From Streptomyces albicerus (lineage in GTDB: Bacteria; Actinomycetota; Actinomycetes; Streptomycetales; Streptomycetaceae): DNA of 64,000 bases. Position numbers and translations under genes: made by a program. The notes beneath the pieces were generated by a model that was given only the letters and a program-made list of their open reading frames with translations, made no database searches and was not told where the DNA came from. Every line of letters begins with the position of its first letter. The stretch's first letter is position 1. Positions 1 through 9,300 of the stretch are shown one piece after another. Where the stretch lies: assembly GCF_008905045.1 (NCBI RefSeq), contig NZ_VWMY01000016.1:1-64000 (forward strand), read 5' to 3'.

Positions 1-41
1 GGGGCGTGGCCAGGACTCCCCCGCGGTCCTGGCCACGCCCC
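1..41. terminator. Perfect 16-bp inverted repeat, probable terminator
   Basis: Bases 1-16 and 26-41 are perfect reverse complements around a 9-base loop (tcccccgcg). There is no T-tract on either side, so it is either a Streptomyces-type hairpin without a U-tail or part of a terminator for a gene left of the window. It could also serve the AraC gene, which ends at 199 reading leftwards. Confidence 0.55.
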
Positions 42-198
42 CGATCCCCGGCCGCCGATCCCCGATCCCCGGTCCGCTCGTATGCACTCGTGTCACTTGT
101 CACTCGTGTCACTCGCGGTGATCACAAGGATGCGCGGCAGGCGGCCCGCTGTCGTTGGCGGACGGTCCACACCTACTTGGCGGAGAGTCCACAGTCTT

Positions 199-1227
199 CT
201 ACTCGGCGGAGAGTCCACGGTCTGCCGCCTGTGCCCGGCGGTGCTCGGACACCGCCTGCCGGCGGAGTTCGCTCGGCGGAAGGCCGTAGGCGGTGCGGAA
301 GGCCCGCGTGAACTCGGCGGGGCGGGGGAAACCCCAGCGGGCGGCGACGGCATGGACCGGCATCGCGCGCAGGGCCGGGTCGATGAGGTCGCGGTGGGCG
401 CTCCGCAGCCGCTGATCGCGGATGTAGGAGGCCACGGTGACGCCCTCGGCCTGGAAGAGGCGGTACAGATAGCTGCGCGAGATGTGGTGCGCGGCGGCGA
501 TCCCGGCGGGTGTCAGCTCGTGGTCGCCCAGGTGCCGGTGGATGAACGCCTTGATGCGCAGGGTCAGCGTCCGGCCATGGGTCTCCGGCGGCAGCAGGGG
601 GTCGGCGTCCACGGCGTGCGCGAAGACGGCCGTGACCAGATCGGCGACGACCGTTCCCAGCCGGGGCGCGTCGGACGGCTGGTAGGAGCTCGTGTCCGAG
701 GCCAGCTGGACGAGGAACTGCCCCAGCAGGGCGCCGACTCCCTCGCGGCCCGATATCCGGCGCCCGATCACCTGGTCGGCCCGGCGCTCGGGCAGCGCCA
801 CCAGCGCCCGCGGGATCTCGACGCCCAGGATGGTGACCGGTTCGGAGCCGGTGACGATGTCGTACGACCGCGAGGACGAGTTCGTGTGGAAGTCGTTGAT
901 CCCGTACGCGGCTTGCTGTCGGCCCCAGCTGGCCGCGCCCTCTCCCCGCAGCAGGAGGGAGAGGTGGTAGACCTCGGGATCGGACTGGCGGACGAGCTTG
1001 GGTGTCCGGTGGAAGGCCAGGGGATCGAAGGTCGCCGGCCACACCGTCACGTCCCCGAGCCCGATCAGGCGCTGGTGTCCGCGGTAGTCCGCCGTGCGGT
1101 CACTGGTCAGCCGCATGGGCGCGTGCGTGTGCCCCAGTCGCTGCGACCATGCCTCGAACCGGTCGCCCGCCGACAGGTTCGCCGTCCGGAACACCGACTC
1201 CTGCAACACGGCCGTAGTCAACCACAC
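199..1227 (-). CDS. AraC-family transcriptional regulator
   Basis: A cytoplasmic DNA-binding regulator of about 340 residues. The first ~190 residues match the AraC-binding-like ligand domain common in Streptomyces, with the expected opening ESVFRTANLSAGDRFEAW. The last ~110 residues hold the double helix-turn-helix; ISRSYLYRLFQAEGVT and RAFRTAYGLPPSELRR are typical of its two helices. The start is uncertain: GTG at 1227 gives the longest form, while GTG at 1209 opens directly at VLQESVF and fits relatives better. Its 3' end overlaps a 19-bp direct repeat (179-197 and 205-223, one mismatch), so the last residues may be recently altered. It stands alone, so its target and ligand cannot be inferred. 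Confidence 0.85.
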   Translation of the reverse strand: MWLTTAVLQESVFRTANLSAGDRFEAWSQRLGHTHAPMRLTSDRTADYRGHQRLIGLGDVTVWPATFDPLAFHRTPKLVRQSDPEVYHLSLLLRGEGAASWGRQQAAYGINDFHTNSSSRSYDIVTGSEPVTILGVEIPRALVALPERRADQVIGRRISGREGVGALLGQFLVQLASDTSSYQPSDAPRLGTVVADLVTAVFAHAVDADPLLPPETHGRTLTLRIKAFIHRHLGDHELTPAGIAAAHHISRSYLYRLFQAEGVTVASYIRDQRLRSAHRDLIDPALRAMPVHAVAARWGFPRPAEFTRAFRTAYGLPPSELRRQAVSEHRRAQAADRGLSAE

Positions 1228-1282
1228 GGCTCACGGCTCTCTTCGTGGGAAGCCGAGGGCCAGGACCCGCCCCGCGACCGCC

Positions 1283-1398
1283 ATGTCAGAGCGTCGGCGT
1301 GACCGCGTGTCAGAACGTCAGGGTGACCGCCGTGTCGGAACGTCAGGGTGACCGCCGTGTCGGAACGTCAGGGTGGCCGCCCTGTCAGAGCGACAGGG
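1283..1398. repeat. 25-bp tandem repeat, about 4.7 copies
   Basis: Units of about 25 bp begin at 1283, 1307, 1332, 1357 and 1382. The core reads tgtcrgaacgtcagggtgac. The 1307, 1332 and 1357 units differ at only one or two positions; the outer units are degenerate. The array fills the gap between the AraC gene start and the DUF1876 gene end, and its last unit runs into the DUF1876 stop region. The spacers are too regular and too short for CRISPR. Confidence 0.85.
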
Positions 1399-1660
1399 AG
1401 TGCGACGTACGCCCCGTCTCCTCGTCGATCTCGTCGTGCGCCTTGGTCAGCATCTTCATCGCCAGCTCGTTCAGCGCCCGCGCCCCCGCGATCTCCTCCC
1501 CGACCCGGGGCTGGTTCCCGTCGGACCTGTGGCGGCTGGCGCGGCCGTGTGCCCGTATCTCGCTCCCGTCCGGAAGCCGTACGAGCGCCGCCGCCCTGGT
1601 GTGCTGCTCGTCCTCCTCGAATTCCAGCTCGACATGCCATCCCACCGCGATGTGCGTCAT
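1385..1660 (-). CDS. DUF1876 (dsRBD-fold) domain protein
   Basis: A small, acidic, soluble protein of 91 residues. The opening MTHIAVGWHVELEFEEDE, the RAAALVRLPDG strand and the RVGEEIAGARAL helix are the signature of the DUF1876 family, common in Streptomyces and given a double-stranded-RNA-binding-like fold. No biochemical role is established. The ATG at 1660 is preferred over an in-frame ATG 57 bases upstream because relatives begin here. It is monocistronic, and its stop lies in the 25-bp tandem repeat. Confidence 0.85.
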   Translation of the reverse strand: MTHIAVGWHVELEFEEDEQHTRAAALVRLPDGSEIRAHGRASRHRSDGNQPRVGEEIAGARALNELAMKMLTKAHDEIDEETGRTSHSLSL

Positions 1661-1730
1661 GACGATCACCTCCGGTACCGCTGCTTCCAGAGTGCCCCCG
1701 TCGGCGGGCACGCGCACGGTCTGTCCCGCG

Positions 1731-2576
1731 CTATCCCGCGTGCAGCATCAGCCCGATCCCGACCACCAGCAGCCCCGCGGCGGCAATCCGGGGCGCCCCG
1801 AAGCGCTCCTTGAAGAACACGGCCCCGATCGCCGCTCCGACGATGATCGAGGACTCGCGCAACGCCGCGATGGGCGCCAGCTCCGCCCTGGTCTGCGCCC
1901 ACAGGACCAGCCCGTACGCCGAGACGGACAGTGCGGCTCCGAGGAGTCCGACGCCCGCGAACGGGCGTAGTACGCCGAGGAGTTGACCGCGCCACCGGTA
2001 CAGCGCGTAGGCCGGGACCGCCACGCCCTCCACCGCCATCAGCCAGGCGATGTAGCCGAGGGAGGAGCCGGAGGCACGTACACCGAGCCCGTCGACGACC
2101 GTGTACGCCGCGATGGTCAGGCCGGTCGCCAGGGCGGCGCCGATCGCCGCCCAGTTGGGCCGGTGCCCGCGCAGGCCCCACAGGGCGACGCCGGTCAGGC
2201 CGGCGCAGGACACCGCGATGCCGGCCGCCGCCCAGCCGTCGGGGACCTCGTGCGCGAAGAGGGCGGCGAGGACGGTGACGACCAGGGGTGCGGTGCCGCG
2301 CGCGATGGGGTACGCCTGTCCGAAGTCCCCCAGCCGGAAGGACCGCATGAGCAGCACGTAGTACGCGACGTGGATGACGGCCGAGGCGATCAGATACGGC
2401 CACGCGGCGGCCGCCGGGAACGCCACGAACGGCACCATGGCCAGCCCGATGAGCGTCCCGCCGCCCGCGATCAGCGTGAACCCGACCAGCTTGTCGGTGA
2501 TCCGATGTGCGATGGCGTTCCAGCTGGCGTGGGTGACCGCGGCGAGCAGGACGGCCGCGGTGACCAGCGGCGTCAC
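1731..2576 (-). CDS. EamA/DMT-family inner-membrane transporter
   Basis: 281 residues with about ten hydrophobic helices arranged as two similar halves, as in the drug/metabolite transporter superfamily. The opening TPLVTAAVLLAAVTHASWNA and the second-half motif ALRESSIIVGAAIGAVFFKE, just before the last helices, are typical of EamA exporters. The substrate is unknown. GTG 2576 is chosen because it forms a GTGA overlap with the stop of the upstream YbaK gene, which indicates translational coupling; the longer upstream reading is a shadow of YbaK. Confidence 0.88.
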   Translation of the reverse strand: MTPLVTAAVLLAAVTHASWNAIAHRITDKLVGFTLIAGGGTLIGLAMVPFVAFPAAAAWPYLIASAVIHVAYYVLLMRSFRLGDFGQAYPIARGTAPLVVTVLAALFAHEVPDGWAAAGIAVSCAGLTGVALWGLRGHRPNWAAIGAALATGLTIAAYTVVDGLGVRASGSSLGYIAWLMAVEGVAVPAYALYRWRGQLLGVLRPFAGVGLLGAALSVSAYGLVLWAQTRAELAPIAALRESSIIVGAAIGAVFFKERFGAPRIAAAGLLVVGIGLMLHAG

Positions 2577-3085
2577 GCGGGCTGCTCGCGTACGTCCACC
2601 GGCGTGCCGCCCGTGTGGGCGATCAGGGTCTTCGGGTCCATGGGGAAGACGGTGTACGGGGTGCCGGCCGCCGCCCACACCACGTCGTGGTCCAGCAGCG
2701 AACGGTCCGCGAGCACCCGCGTCTTCGTGCGGTGCCCGAACGGCGGCACGCCGCCGATGGCGTACCCGGTGGTCTCCCGTACGACGTCGGCCTTGGCCCG
2801 GGTCACCTTCTCGACGCCGAGTTCCCGCCGCACCAGTTCGACGTCCACGCGGGAGGCCCCGTCCATGAGGACGAGCACCGGGACACCGTCCGCCGCGAAG
2901 ATCAGCGACTTGCAGATCTGGCTCAACTCGCACCCGATCGCGGCGGCGGCCTCGGCGGCGGTACGGGTCGCGTCCGGGAAGCGGCGTACCTGCGGCAGCA
3001 GGTCCTCGAGGCCCAGCTCCCGCAGGGCTTCGGCGAAACGGGGATGGGCTCCTGAGCCTTCGGTACCGATGTCGGTGGTCGTCAT
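2573..3085 (-). CDS. YbaK/EbsC-family aminoacyl-tRNA deacylase
   Basis: 170 residues forming one YbaK/prolyl-tRNA-editing domain, which hydrolyses mischarged tRNAs such as Cys-tRNA-Pro. Visible family features are the lysine in SQICKSLIFA, the VLVLMDGASRVD strand, the glycine-rich loop YAIGGVPPFGH and the C-terminal DPKTLIAHTG. ATG 3085 (MTTTDIG) is preferred over an in-frame ATG 33 bases upstream. It is the first gene of a two-gene unit with the EamA transporter, overlapping it by four bases. Confidence 0.9.
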   Translation of the reverse strand: MTTTDIGTEGSGAHPRFAEALRELGLEDLLPQVRRFPDATRTAAEAAAAIGCELSQICKSLIFAADGVPVLVLMDGASRVDVELVRRELGVEKVTRAKADVVRETTGYAIGGVPPFGHRTKTRVLADRSLLDHDVVWAAAGTPYTVFPMDPKTLIAHTGGTPVDVREQPA

Positions 3086-3170
3086 GAACCGCACGCTAGC
3101 GGTGGGTGTACGTGGCATGCGACCGGGTTACGCGGACGCCCCCGAAAGCGGACGCCCCCCGAAACACGAA

Positions 3171-3209
3171 GCCGGTGAGGGCGCCCGTCCCCACGGAGCC
3201 CTCACCGGC
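3171..3209 (-). terminator. Hairpin terminator between the MmpL and ybaK genes
   Basis: A 12-bp perfect stem (3171-3182 with 3198-3209) around a 15-base loop, in the gap where leftward MmpL transcription should stop before the ybaK gene. A T-run at 3214-3218 lies on the plus side, so the structure may work in both directions. Confidence 0.75.
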
Positions 3210-3231
3210 CGGCTTTTTCAGAGGCGGTGAG

Positions 3232-5487
3232 TCAGACCCGTACCAACTCCCGGTCCTCGTCCGCGTCCTTCGGGCTGTCGTTGTCGTGGGCGCGCAGGCT
3301 CTCGCCCTCGACATCGACGTTCGGCAGGGCGCGGTCCAGCCACTTGGGCAGCCACCAGGCCTTCTTGCCGAGCAGCGCCAGGACGGCCGGAACGATGGCC
3401 ATGCGGACGACGAAGGCGTCGAAGAAGACGGCGATCGCGAGACCGAAGCCGATCATCTTGATCATGGACTCGCTGGAGCTGATGAAGCCTCCGAAGACGG
3501 CCATCATGATGACCGCGGCGGCGGCCACGACCCGGGCGCTGTGCCTGAAGCCGGTCACGATGGCCTGGCTCGGCGACTCGCCGTGGACGTACGCCTCCCG
3601 CATGCGGGTCACGAGGAACACCTCGTAGTCCATCGCGAGACCGAAGACCACGCCCACCATGAAGATCGGCATCATCGACATGATCGGCCCGGTCTCCTCG
3701 ACACCGATCAGGCCGGAGAGCCAGCCCCACTGGAAGACCGCGACCACGGCACCGAGCGCGGCGAGCACGCTGAGCAGGAAGCCGAGGGCCGCCTTCAGCG
3801 GGACCAGGATGGAGCGGAAGACCACGATCAGGAGCAGGAAGGCGAGGCCGACCACCAGGGCCAGGTACGGGACCAGCGCGTCGGTGAGCTTCTGCGAGAA
3901 GTCGATGTTCATCGCGGTGGTGCCGGTGACCAGGACCTTCGCGCCCGTGTCGGCCTTGACGTCGACCCCCTTGTCACGGATGACCTGCACCAGTTCCTCG
4001 GTCTGGGTCGAGGACGGCTTGGAGTCCGGGATCACGGTGATCGTCGCGGTGTCGCCGGCCTTGTTGAACGCCGCCGGGGTCACCGTCACGACGTCCTTGA
4101 GACCCTTGATCCCGTCGGTGACCGTGCTGGCCGCCGCCTTGGGGTCGTCGCTGTCCTTGGCGTCGACCACGATCATCAGGGGGCCGTTGAAGCCGGGGCC
4201 GAAGCCCTCCGAGAGCAGGTCGTACGCCCGGCGCTGCGTCGTGGACGTCGGCTGCGAGCCGTCATCGGGCAGGCCCAGCTCCAGCTGGGTGGCCGGCACG
4301 GCGATCGCACCCAGACCGACCACGCCGAGCAGCAGCACGGCGACCGGACGGCGGATGACGAAACTCGCCCAGCGGGTGCCCATGCCGGGCTTGGCGGAAG
4401 CCGCGGGCTTGGCGGAAGCCTTGGACTTCTCGGGCTCCTCGGACTTGTCGCCGCCACGCCGCTTGCGCTTCTCGCCCGTCGGCCGGACCTTCCTGCCCGC
4501 GTATCCGAGCAGCGCCGGGATCATGGTCAGCGCGATGAGGACGGCGACCACGACCGTGCCCGCCGCCGCGAGGCCCATCTTGGTCAGCATCGGGACACCG
4601 ACGACCGAGAGGCCCGCGAGTGCGATCACGACGGTGAGACCCGCGAAGACCACCGCGGAGCCGGCGGTACCGGTGGCCCGGCCGGCCGCCTCCTCGCGAT
4701 CGCGGCCCTCGGCCAGTTCGCCGCGGTAGCGGGAGACGATGAACAGCGCGTAGTCGATGCCGACCGCAAGACCGATCATCAACGCGAGCGTGGAGGTGGT
4801 GTCGCCGAGGTCGAGTGCGTTGGCGAGGGCGGTGATGGTGGAGACGCCGATGCCGACACCGATGATCGCCGTCAGCAGCGGCAGTCCGGCCGCGACCAGC
4901 GAGCCCAGGGTGATGACGAGGACGACCGCGGCGATGGCGATGCCGACGATCTCGCCGGCCGCTCCCGGCTCGGCGCCGGCCTCCAGCGCGTCACCTCCGA
5001 CGTCGACGGTCAGCCCGGTGGCCCGGGCCTCGTCCGCGGCCGTCTCCAGGGCGTCCCTGGTCGAGTCCGCCAGCTCCATGCCGGGGACCTCGTACTTCAC
5101 CGACGTGTAGGCGACCGTTCCGTCCTTGCTCACGGCGTTCGTCGTGAACGGGTCGGCCACGGAGACGACTTCGGAGCCGTCGCCCAGTTCCTTGACGGTG
5201 TTCGCGACGATCGCCTTGTTGTCGGCGTCCGTCATCTTCTGGCCCTCGGGTGCCTTGAAGACGATGCGTCCGGTCGCTCCGTCGGCGCTGCCGCCGGGGA
5301 AACGCTGCTCCAGCAGGTCGAAGGCCTTCTGCGCCTCGGTGCCGGGGATGGAGAAGGACGTGGTGCCCGGGGCGGGCGCGGAGGCCGCGCCGACGCCCGC
5401 GAGCGTCAGCAGCGCCACCCATATCAGTGCGACGAAGTGCCGCCGCCTGAAGGCGAGTCGGCCGAGTTTGTAGAGAAACGTAGCCAC
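3232..5487 (-). CDS. MmpL-family RND exporter
   Basis: 751 residues in the actinobacterial MMPL architecture: a first helix near the N-terminus (FVALIWVALLTLAGVGAA), a large external loop, a bundle of five helices, a charged cytoplasmic linker (KRKRRGGDKSEEPEKSK), then a repeat of helix, loop and helix bundle. The motifs VGIDYALFIVSRYR and LAMDYEVFLVTRMRE mark the two halves and carry the Asp-Tyr pairs of the proton relay. It probably exports lipids or hydrophobic compounds; the substrate cannot be inferred. It lies 138 bp downstream of a TetR gene in the same direction, so TetR control is likely. Confidence 0.92.
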   Translation of the reverse strand: MATFLYKLGRLAFRRRHFVALIWVALLTLAGVGAASAPAPGTTSFSIPGTEAQKAFDLLEQRFPGGSADGATGRIVFKAPEGQKMTDADNKAIVANTVKELGDGSEVVSVADPFTTNAVSKDGTVAYTSVKYEVPGMELADSTRDALETAADEARATGLTVDVGGDALEAGAEPGAAGEIVGIAIAAVVLVITLGSLVAAGLPLLTAIIGVGIGVSTITALANALDLGDTTSTLALMIGLAVGIDYALFIVSRYRGELAEGRDREEAAGRATGTAGSAVVFAGLTVVIALAGLSVVGVPMLTKMGLAAAGTVVVAVLIALTMIPALLGYAGRKVRPTGEKRKRRGGDKSEEPEKSKASAKPAASAKPGMGTRWASFVIRRPVAVLLLGVVGLGAIAVPATQLELGLPDDGSQPTSTTQRRAYDLLSEGFGPGFNGPLMIVVDAKDSDDPKAAASTVTDGIKGLKDVVTVTPAAFNKAGDTATITVIPDSKPSSTQTEELVQVIRDKGVDVKADTGAKVLVTGTTAMNIDFSQKLTDALVPYLALVVGLAFLLLIVVFRSILVPLKAALGFLLSVLAALGAVVAVFQWGWLSGLIGVEETGPIMSMMPIFMVGVVFGLAMDYEVFLVTRMREAYVHGESPSQAIVTGFRHSARVVAAAAVIMMAVFGGFISSSESMIKMIGFGLAIAVFFDAFVVRMAIVPAVLALLGKKAWWLPKWLDRALPNVDVEGESLRAHDNDSPKDADEDRELVRV

Positions 5488-5625
5488 GAGGGCGTACTCC
5501 CGGTCAGGTCGGTGATCATCAGGGCAGGGGTCATCGGCCCGACGACGTGAGCGGTCGCGTCAGGTGCAACTGGGGACTTGCTTGAGGGGGTTGAGGCTCG
5601 GGGCTTGAGCTTCGGGGCTTTGGGC

Positions 5626-6216
5626 TCAGGCGACGAGGGCGGGGATGACCACAGCGTCGACGTACGAGGACAGGAAGGCCTGTGTCGGTGGCTCGTTGTC
5701 GATGAACGACCGAGCCACGAAGGCACCGATCATCATGTGCAGCACGTAGTCGATCGCGGGGTTGTCCGCGCGGACCTCGCCCCGGTCGATGGCACGTTGC
5801 ACCAGCTTCCGAACCTCCGCCAGCTCTGGTTCGATCAGCCATTCCCGGAGGGCGGCCAGCAGTTCGGGGTTCGTGTGCGCCGCCATGCCCAGGGCCCGCA
5901 TCAGCGAGGAGTCCTGTTCCATCTGGCAGTCGTCGTTGCGGTGCGTCAGCCCTGCGAAGTCGCCGCGCAGGGACCCCGTGTCGACCTCGGCGAAATCGAC
6001 CGGCTTGTTGTGCCGGATCGCCTTCGCGACCAGCTCGGCCTTGCCGCCCCACTGGCGGTAGAGGGTGGCCTTGCTGGAACGGGTGCGGGCCGCGACGGCG
6101 TCCATGGTCAGGGAGTCGTAACCGACCTCCCGGAGCAGGTCGAGCACGGCCCCGTACAGCTCGGCCTCGCGCTCGGGTGTGATCCGGCTGCGACGCGTCG
6201 CTGCAACCTCAGCCAT
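5626..6216 (-). CDS. TetR/AcrR-family repressor
   Basis: 196 residues. The N-terminal HTH is clear (SLTMDAVAARTRSSKATLYR, about residues 32-51), followed by a helical C-terminal ligand domain with the TetR_C-like stretch YVLHMMIGAFVARSFIDN. ATG 6216 opens MAEVAATRRSRITPE; an in-frame ATG at 6258 would add 14 residues and would lie at the edge of the nearer operator, so the shorter form is preferred. It precedes the MmpL exporter on the same strand and probably represses itself and the exporter through the two operators upstream. Confidence 0.9.
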   Translation of the reverse strand: MAEVAATRRSRITPEREAELYGAVLDLLREVGYDSLTMDAVAARTRSSKATLYRQWGGKAELVAKAIRHNKPVDFAEVDTGSLRGDFAGLTHRNDDCQMEQDSSLMRALGMAAHTNPELLAALREWLIEPELAEVRKLVQRAIDRGEVRADNPAIDYVLHMMIGAFVARSFIDNEPPTQAFLSSYVDAVVIPALVA

Positions 6217-6239
6217 CTCACTCACCACTTCCACTCCGA

Positions 6240-6301
6240 ACGAAACCGTCTCGTACATCCATGAGGATAGCGTGGATGCGAACGAAACGAAACCGTTTCG
6301 T
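6240..6301. promoter_or_regulatory. Two TetR-type operators
   Basis: The palindrome acgaaac-c-gtttcgt is perfect at 6287-6301 and recurs with one mismatch (acgaaac-c-gtctcgt) at 6240-6254. The centres are 47 bp apart. They lie between the TetR start and the divergent protease gene, so one regulator could control both directions. Confidence 0.8.
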
Positions 6302-6374
6302 ACGTGTGCTGAATCACGCGTCCTGCTCGCAACCACGAGTTGCCGGGCCCCGCCCACCGGAAAAGCATGGGTGG

Positions 6375-9300
6375 GTGAGCGACGAGTACGAGGACAAGGA
6401 CGAGTACGGGCACGCGACCGGAGACGGATCCCCGGCCGGCGGCAACGGCACGGCCGGAGAGAGAGGCAACGGCACGGCCGGCGGCCACAGCACGGCTGGC
6501 GACAGGCGCTCGGCCGGAGAGGGCAGCACGACCGGAGGCACACGCTCGGCCGGAAGCGACAGCACGACCGGAGACGGCAGCACCGCCGGAGGCACGCGCC
6601 CAGCCGGAAGCAGCAGCACGGCCGGAGACAGCAGCACGACCGGAAGCGACAGCAGCGCCGGAGAGACACGCTCGGCCGGAAGGGGCAGCACGACCGGAGA
6701 CGGCAGTGGCTCCGGCGCCTATCTGCGCTTCCCGCACCTCAGTGGTGACCGCCTCTGTTTCGCCGCCGAGGACGATCTCTGGCTGGCCCCGCTGGACAGC
6801 CCGGGCCGAGCCTGGCGGCTCACCGTCGACCGTACGAAGGTGGGCCATCCGCGCTTCTCGCCCGACGGGCAGCACATCGCGTACACGACCTGGCGCAGTC
6901 TCGTGCCGGAGATCCATCTGGCGCCGGTGGACGGCGGCCCGGCCCGGCGGCTCACCTACTGGGGGAACGCCGACACCCAGGTCTGCGGCTGGTCCCCCGA
7001 CGGCGACATCCTCGCCGTCGCCTCGCACGGCGAGCCCTTCTCGTACTTCACCTGGGCCTACAGCGTGCCGGTCAACGGCGACCCCGGCGGCAAGCTCCCC
7101 TGGGGCCCGGCCTCCGCCATCGCGGTCGCGGACTTCGCCGGCGAACGCAAGACGCTGCTGCTCACCGGCACGGCCCCGCACGAGCCCGCCGCCTGGAAGC
7201 GCTACCGGGGCGGCGCCACCGGCCGGCTCTGGCTGCACGGGCAGCGCATCCTCGCCGACCTCGACGGCCATCTGAACTCGCCGATGTTCGTCGGCGACCG
7301 GATCGCCTTCCTCTCCGACCACGAGGGCATCGGCAACCTCTACTCCTGTCTGCACGACGGCTCCGACCTGCGCCGCCACACCGACCACGACGCCTTCTAC
7401 GCCCGGCACGCGTCGAGCGACGGAACCCGGGTCGTCTACCAGTGCGCGGGCGACCTGTGGATCGTCGACGACCTCGCCGCGGACTCGCTCCCCCGCCGCC
7501 TCGACGTGCGCCTCGGCGGTCCACGCGCCGGACGCCGTCCCTACCAGGTGCCGGCCGCGCAGCACGTCGACGGCATCTCCGTGGACGAGACGGGCCGGGC
7601 CAGCGCCGTCGTCGTACGCGGCAGCCTGTACTGGCTCACGCACCGCGACGGCCCGGCGCGCACGATCGTGGACACCCCGGGCGTACGCGTCCGGCTGCCC
7701 GAGATGCTCGGTTCGGGCGGGCAGGTGGCGTACGTGACGGACGCGGAGGGCGAGGACGCCGTCGAGATCGCCTACCTGCCGCGCGCGACCGGCGAACGCG
7801 AGCCGCGCCGGCTGGCCTCCGGCGAGCTGGGCCGCGTACTGGAACTCGTCTCGGACCCGCAGGGCGAGCGTCTCGCGATCGCCTCGAACGACGGGCGACT
7901 GCTCCTGATCGACGCGACCGAGGAATCTGGGGGCACCTCCCGGACGGAGTCTGGGGGAGGCGAGGTCACGGAACTCATCCGGTCCATCAACGGGCCGGTC
8001 CGGGACCTCGCCTTCTCGCCCGACGGGACCTGGCTGACGTGGTCGCACCCGGGCATCGGCCGCACCCTCCGCCAGATCAAGATGGCGCGTATCGAGGGGC
8101 CGGGCGCGCGCACGATCGTGGACGTCACCAACGGCCGTTTCGAGGACGAGAACCCGGTCTTCACCCGGGACGGCCGCTTCCTCGCCTTCCTCTCCTGGCG
8201 CGGCTTCGACCCGGTCTACGACGTCCACACCGGCGACCTGTCCTTCCCGCTGGGCTGCCGCCCGTACCTCGTCCCGCTGTCCTCCGCGACCCCGTCCCCC
8301 TTCGCGGTGAACCCCGAGGGACGCCCGGCGGCCGGCGGCCTCGACCCGGTCGAGGACGACACGGGCGACGGCGGCACGGTGACCGTCGAGATCGAGGGCC
8401 TGGAGAGCCGTGTCACCCCCTTCCCGGTCACGGCGTCCAAGTACTCGGCGCTCTACCCCGTCGCGGGCGGCGGCCTCGTCTGGCTGCGCTGGCCGATCTC
8501 GGGCGCACTGGGCGAGACGTTCGCGAACCCCGACGACACCAGCGGCCGCCCCACCCTCGAGTACTTCAACATCACCAAGGCGAAGAAGTCCGAACTCGTC
8601 GAGCACCTCGACTGGTTCGCGCTCAGCGGCGACGGCAGCCGGCTGGTCGTGGTCGACGAGGGGGACCTGCGGGCCGTCCCGTCCACGGAGTCGGGCGACA
8701 GCGACACGACCGTCTGGATCGACTCGCGCCGCATCCTCCACGAGGCCGACCCGGCGGCCGAGTGGCGGCAGGCGTACGCGGAGGCGGGCCGCCTCATCCG
8801 CGCCTACTTCTGGGCGCCCGACATGTGCGGCATCGACTGGGACGGAATCCTCGACCAGTACCGTCCGCTGGTCGAACGGGTCGCGTCCCCCGACGAGTTC
8901 GCGGACCTGCTCCGCGAGGTGCTGGGCGAACTGGGCACCTCGCACGCGTACGTGTCCGCCGCGCGCCGCAACGAGGGGCCGCCGCACTATCAGCGGGCGC
9001 AGGGGCTGCTTGGGGCCAACTTCGTCCGGCGGGACGGAAGTTGGATCGTCAAACGCATCCTCCCCGGCGACTCGTCCGACTCCAAGGCCCGTTCCCCGCT
9101 GGCCGGTACGGGCATCCGCGAGGGCGCGGTGCTCACCCACGTGGACGGCCGCCCGGTGAACCCGGTCACGGGTCCGTATCCGCTACTCGCCGGCGCGGGC
9201 GGCACGACGGTGGAGCTGACGTTCACCCCGGCGGAGGGCGAGGGCCGCTCACGCAGGGTCGCGGTGGTCCCCCTGGTCGACGAGCGTCCCCTGCGCTATC

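Noticed and set aside
1283-1398. CRISPR array
   Set aside because: Units are contiguous with no unique spacers, and no cas gene is in the window. The 8-bp and 16-bp arrays fail for the same reason.
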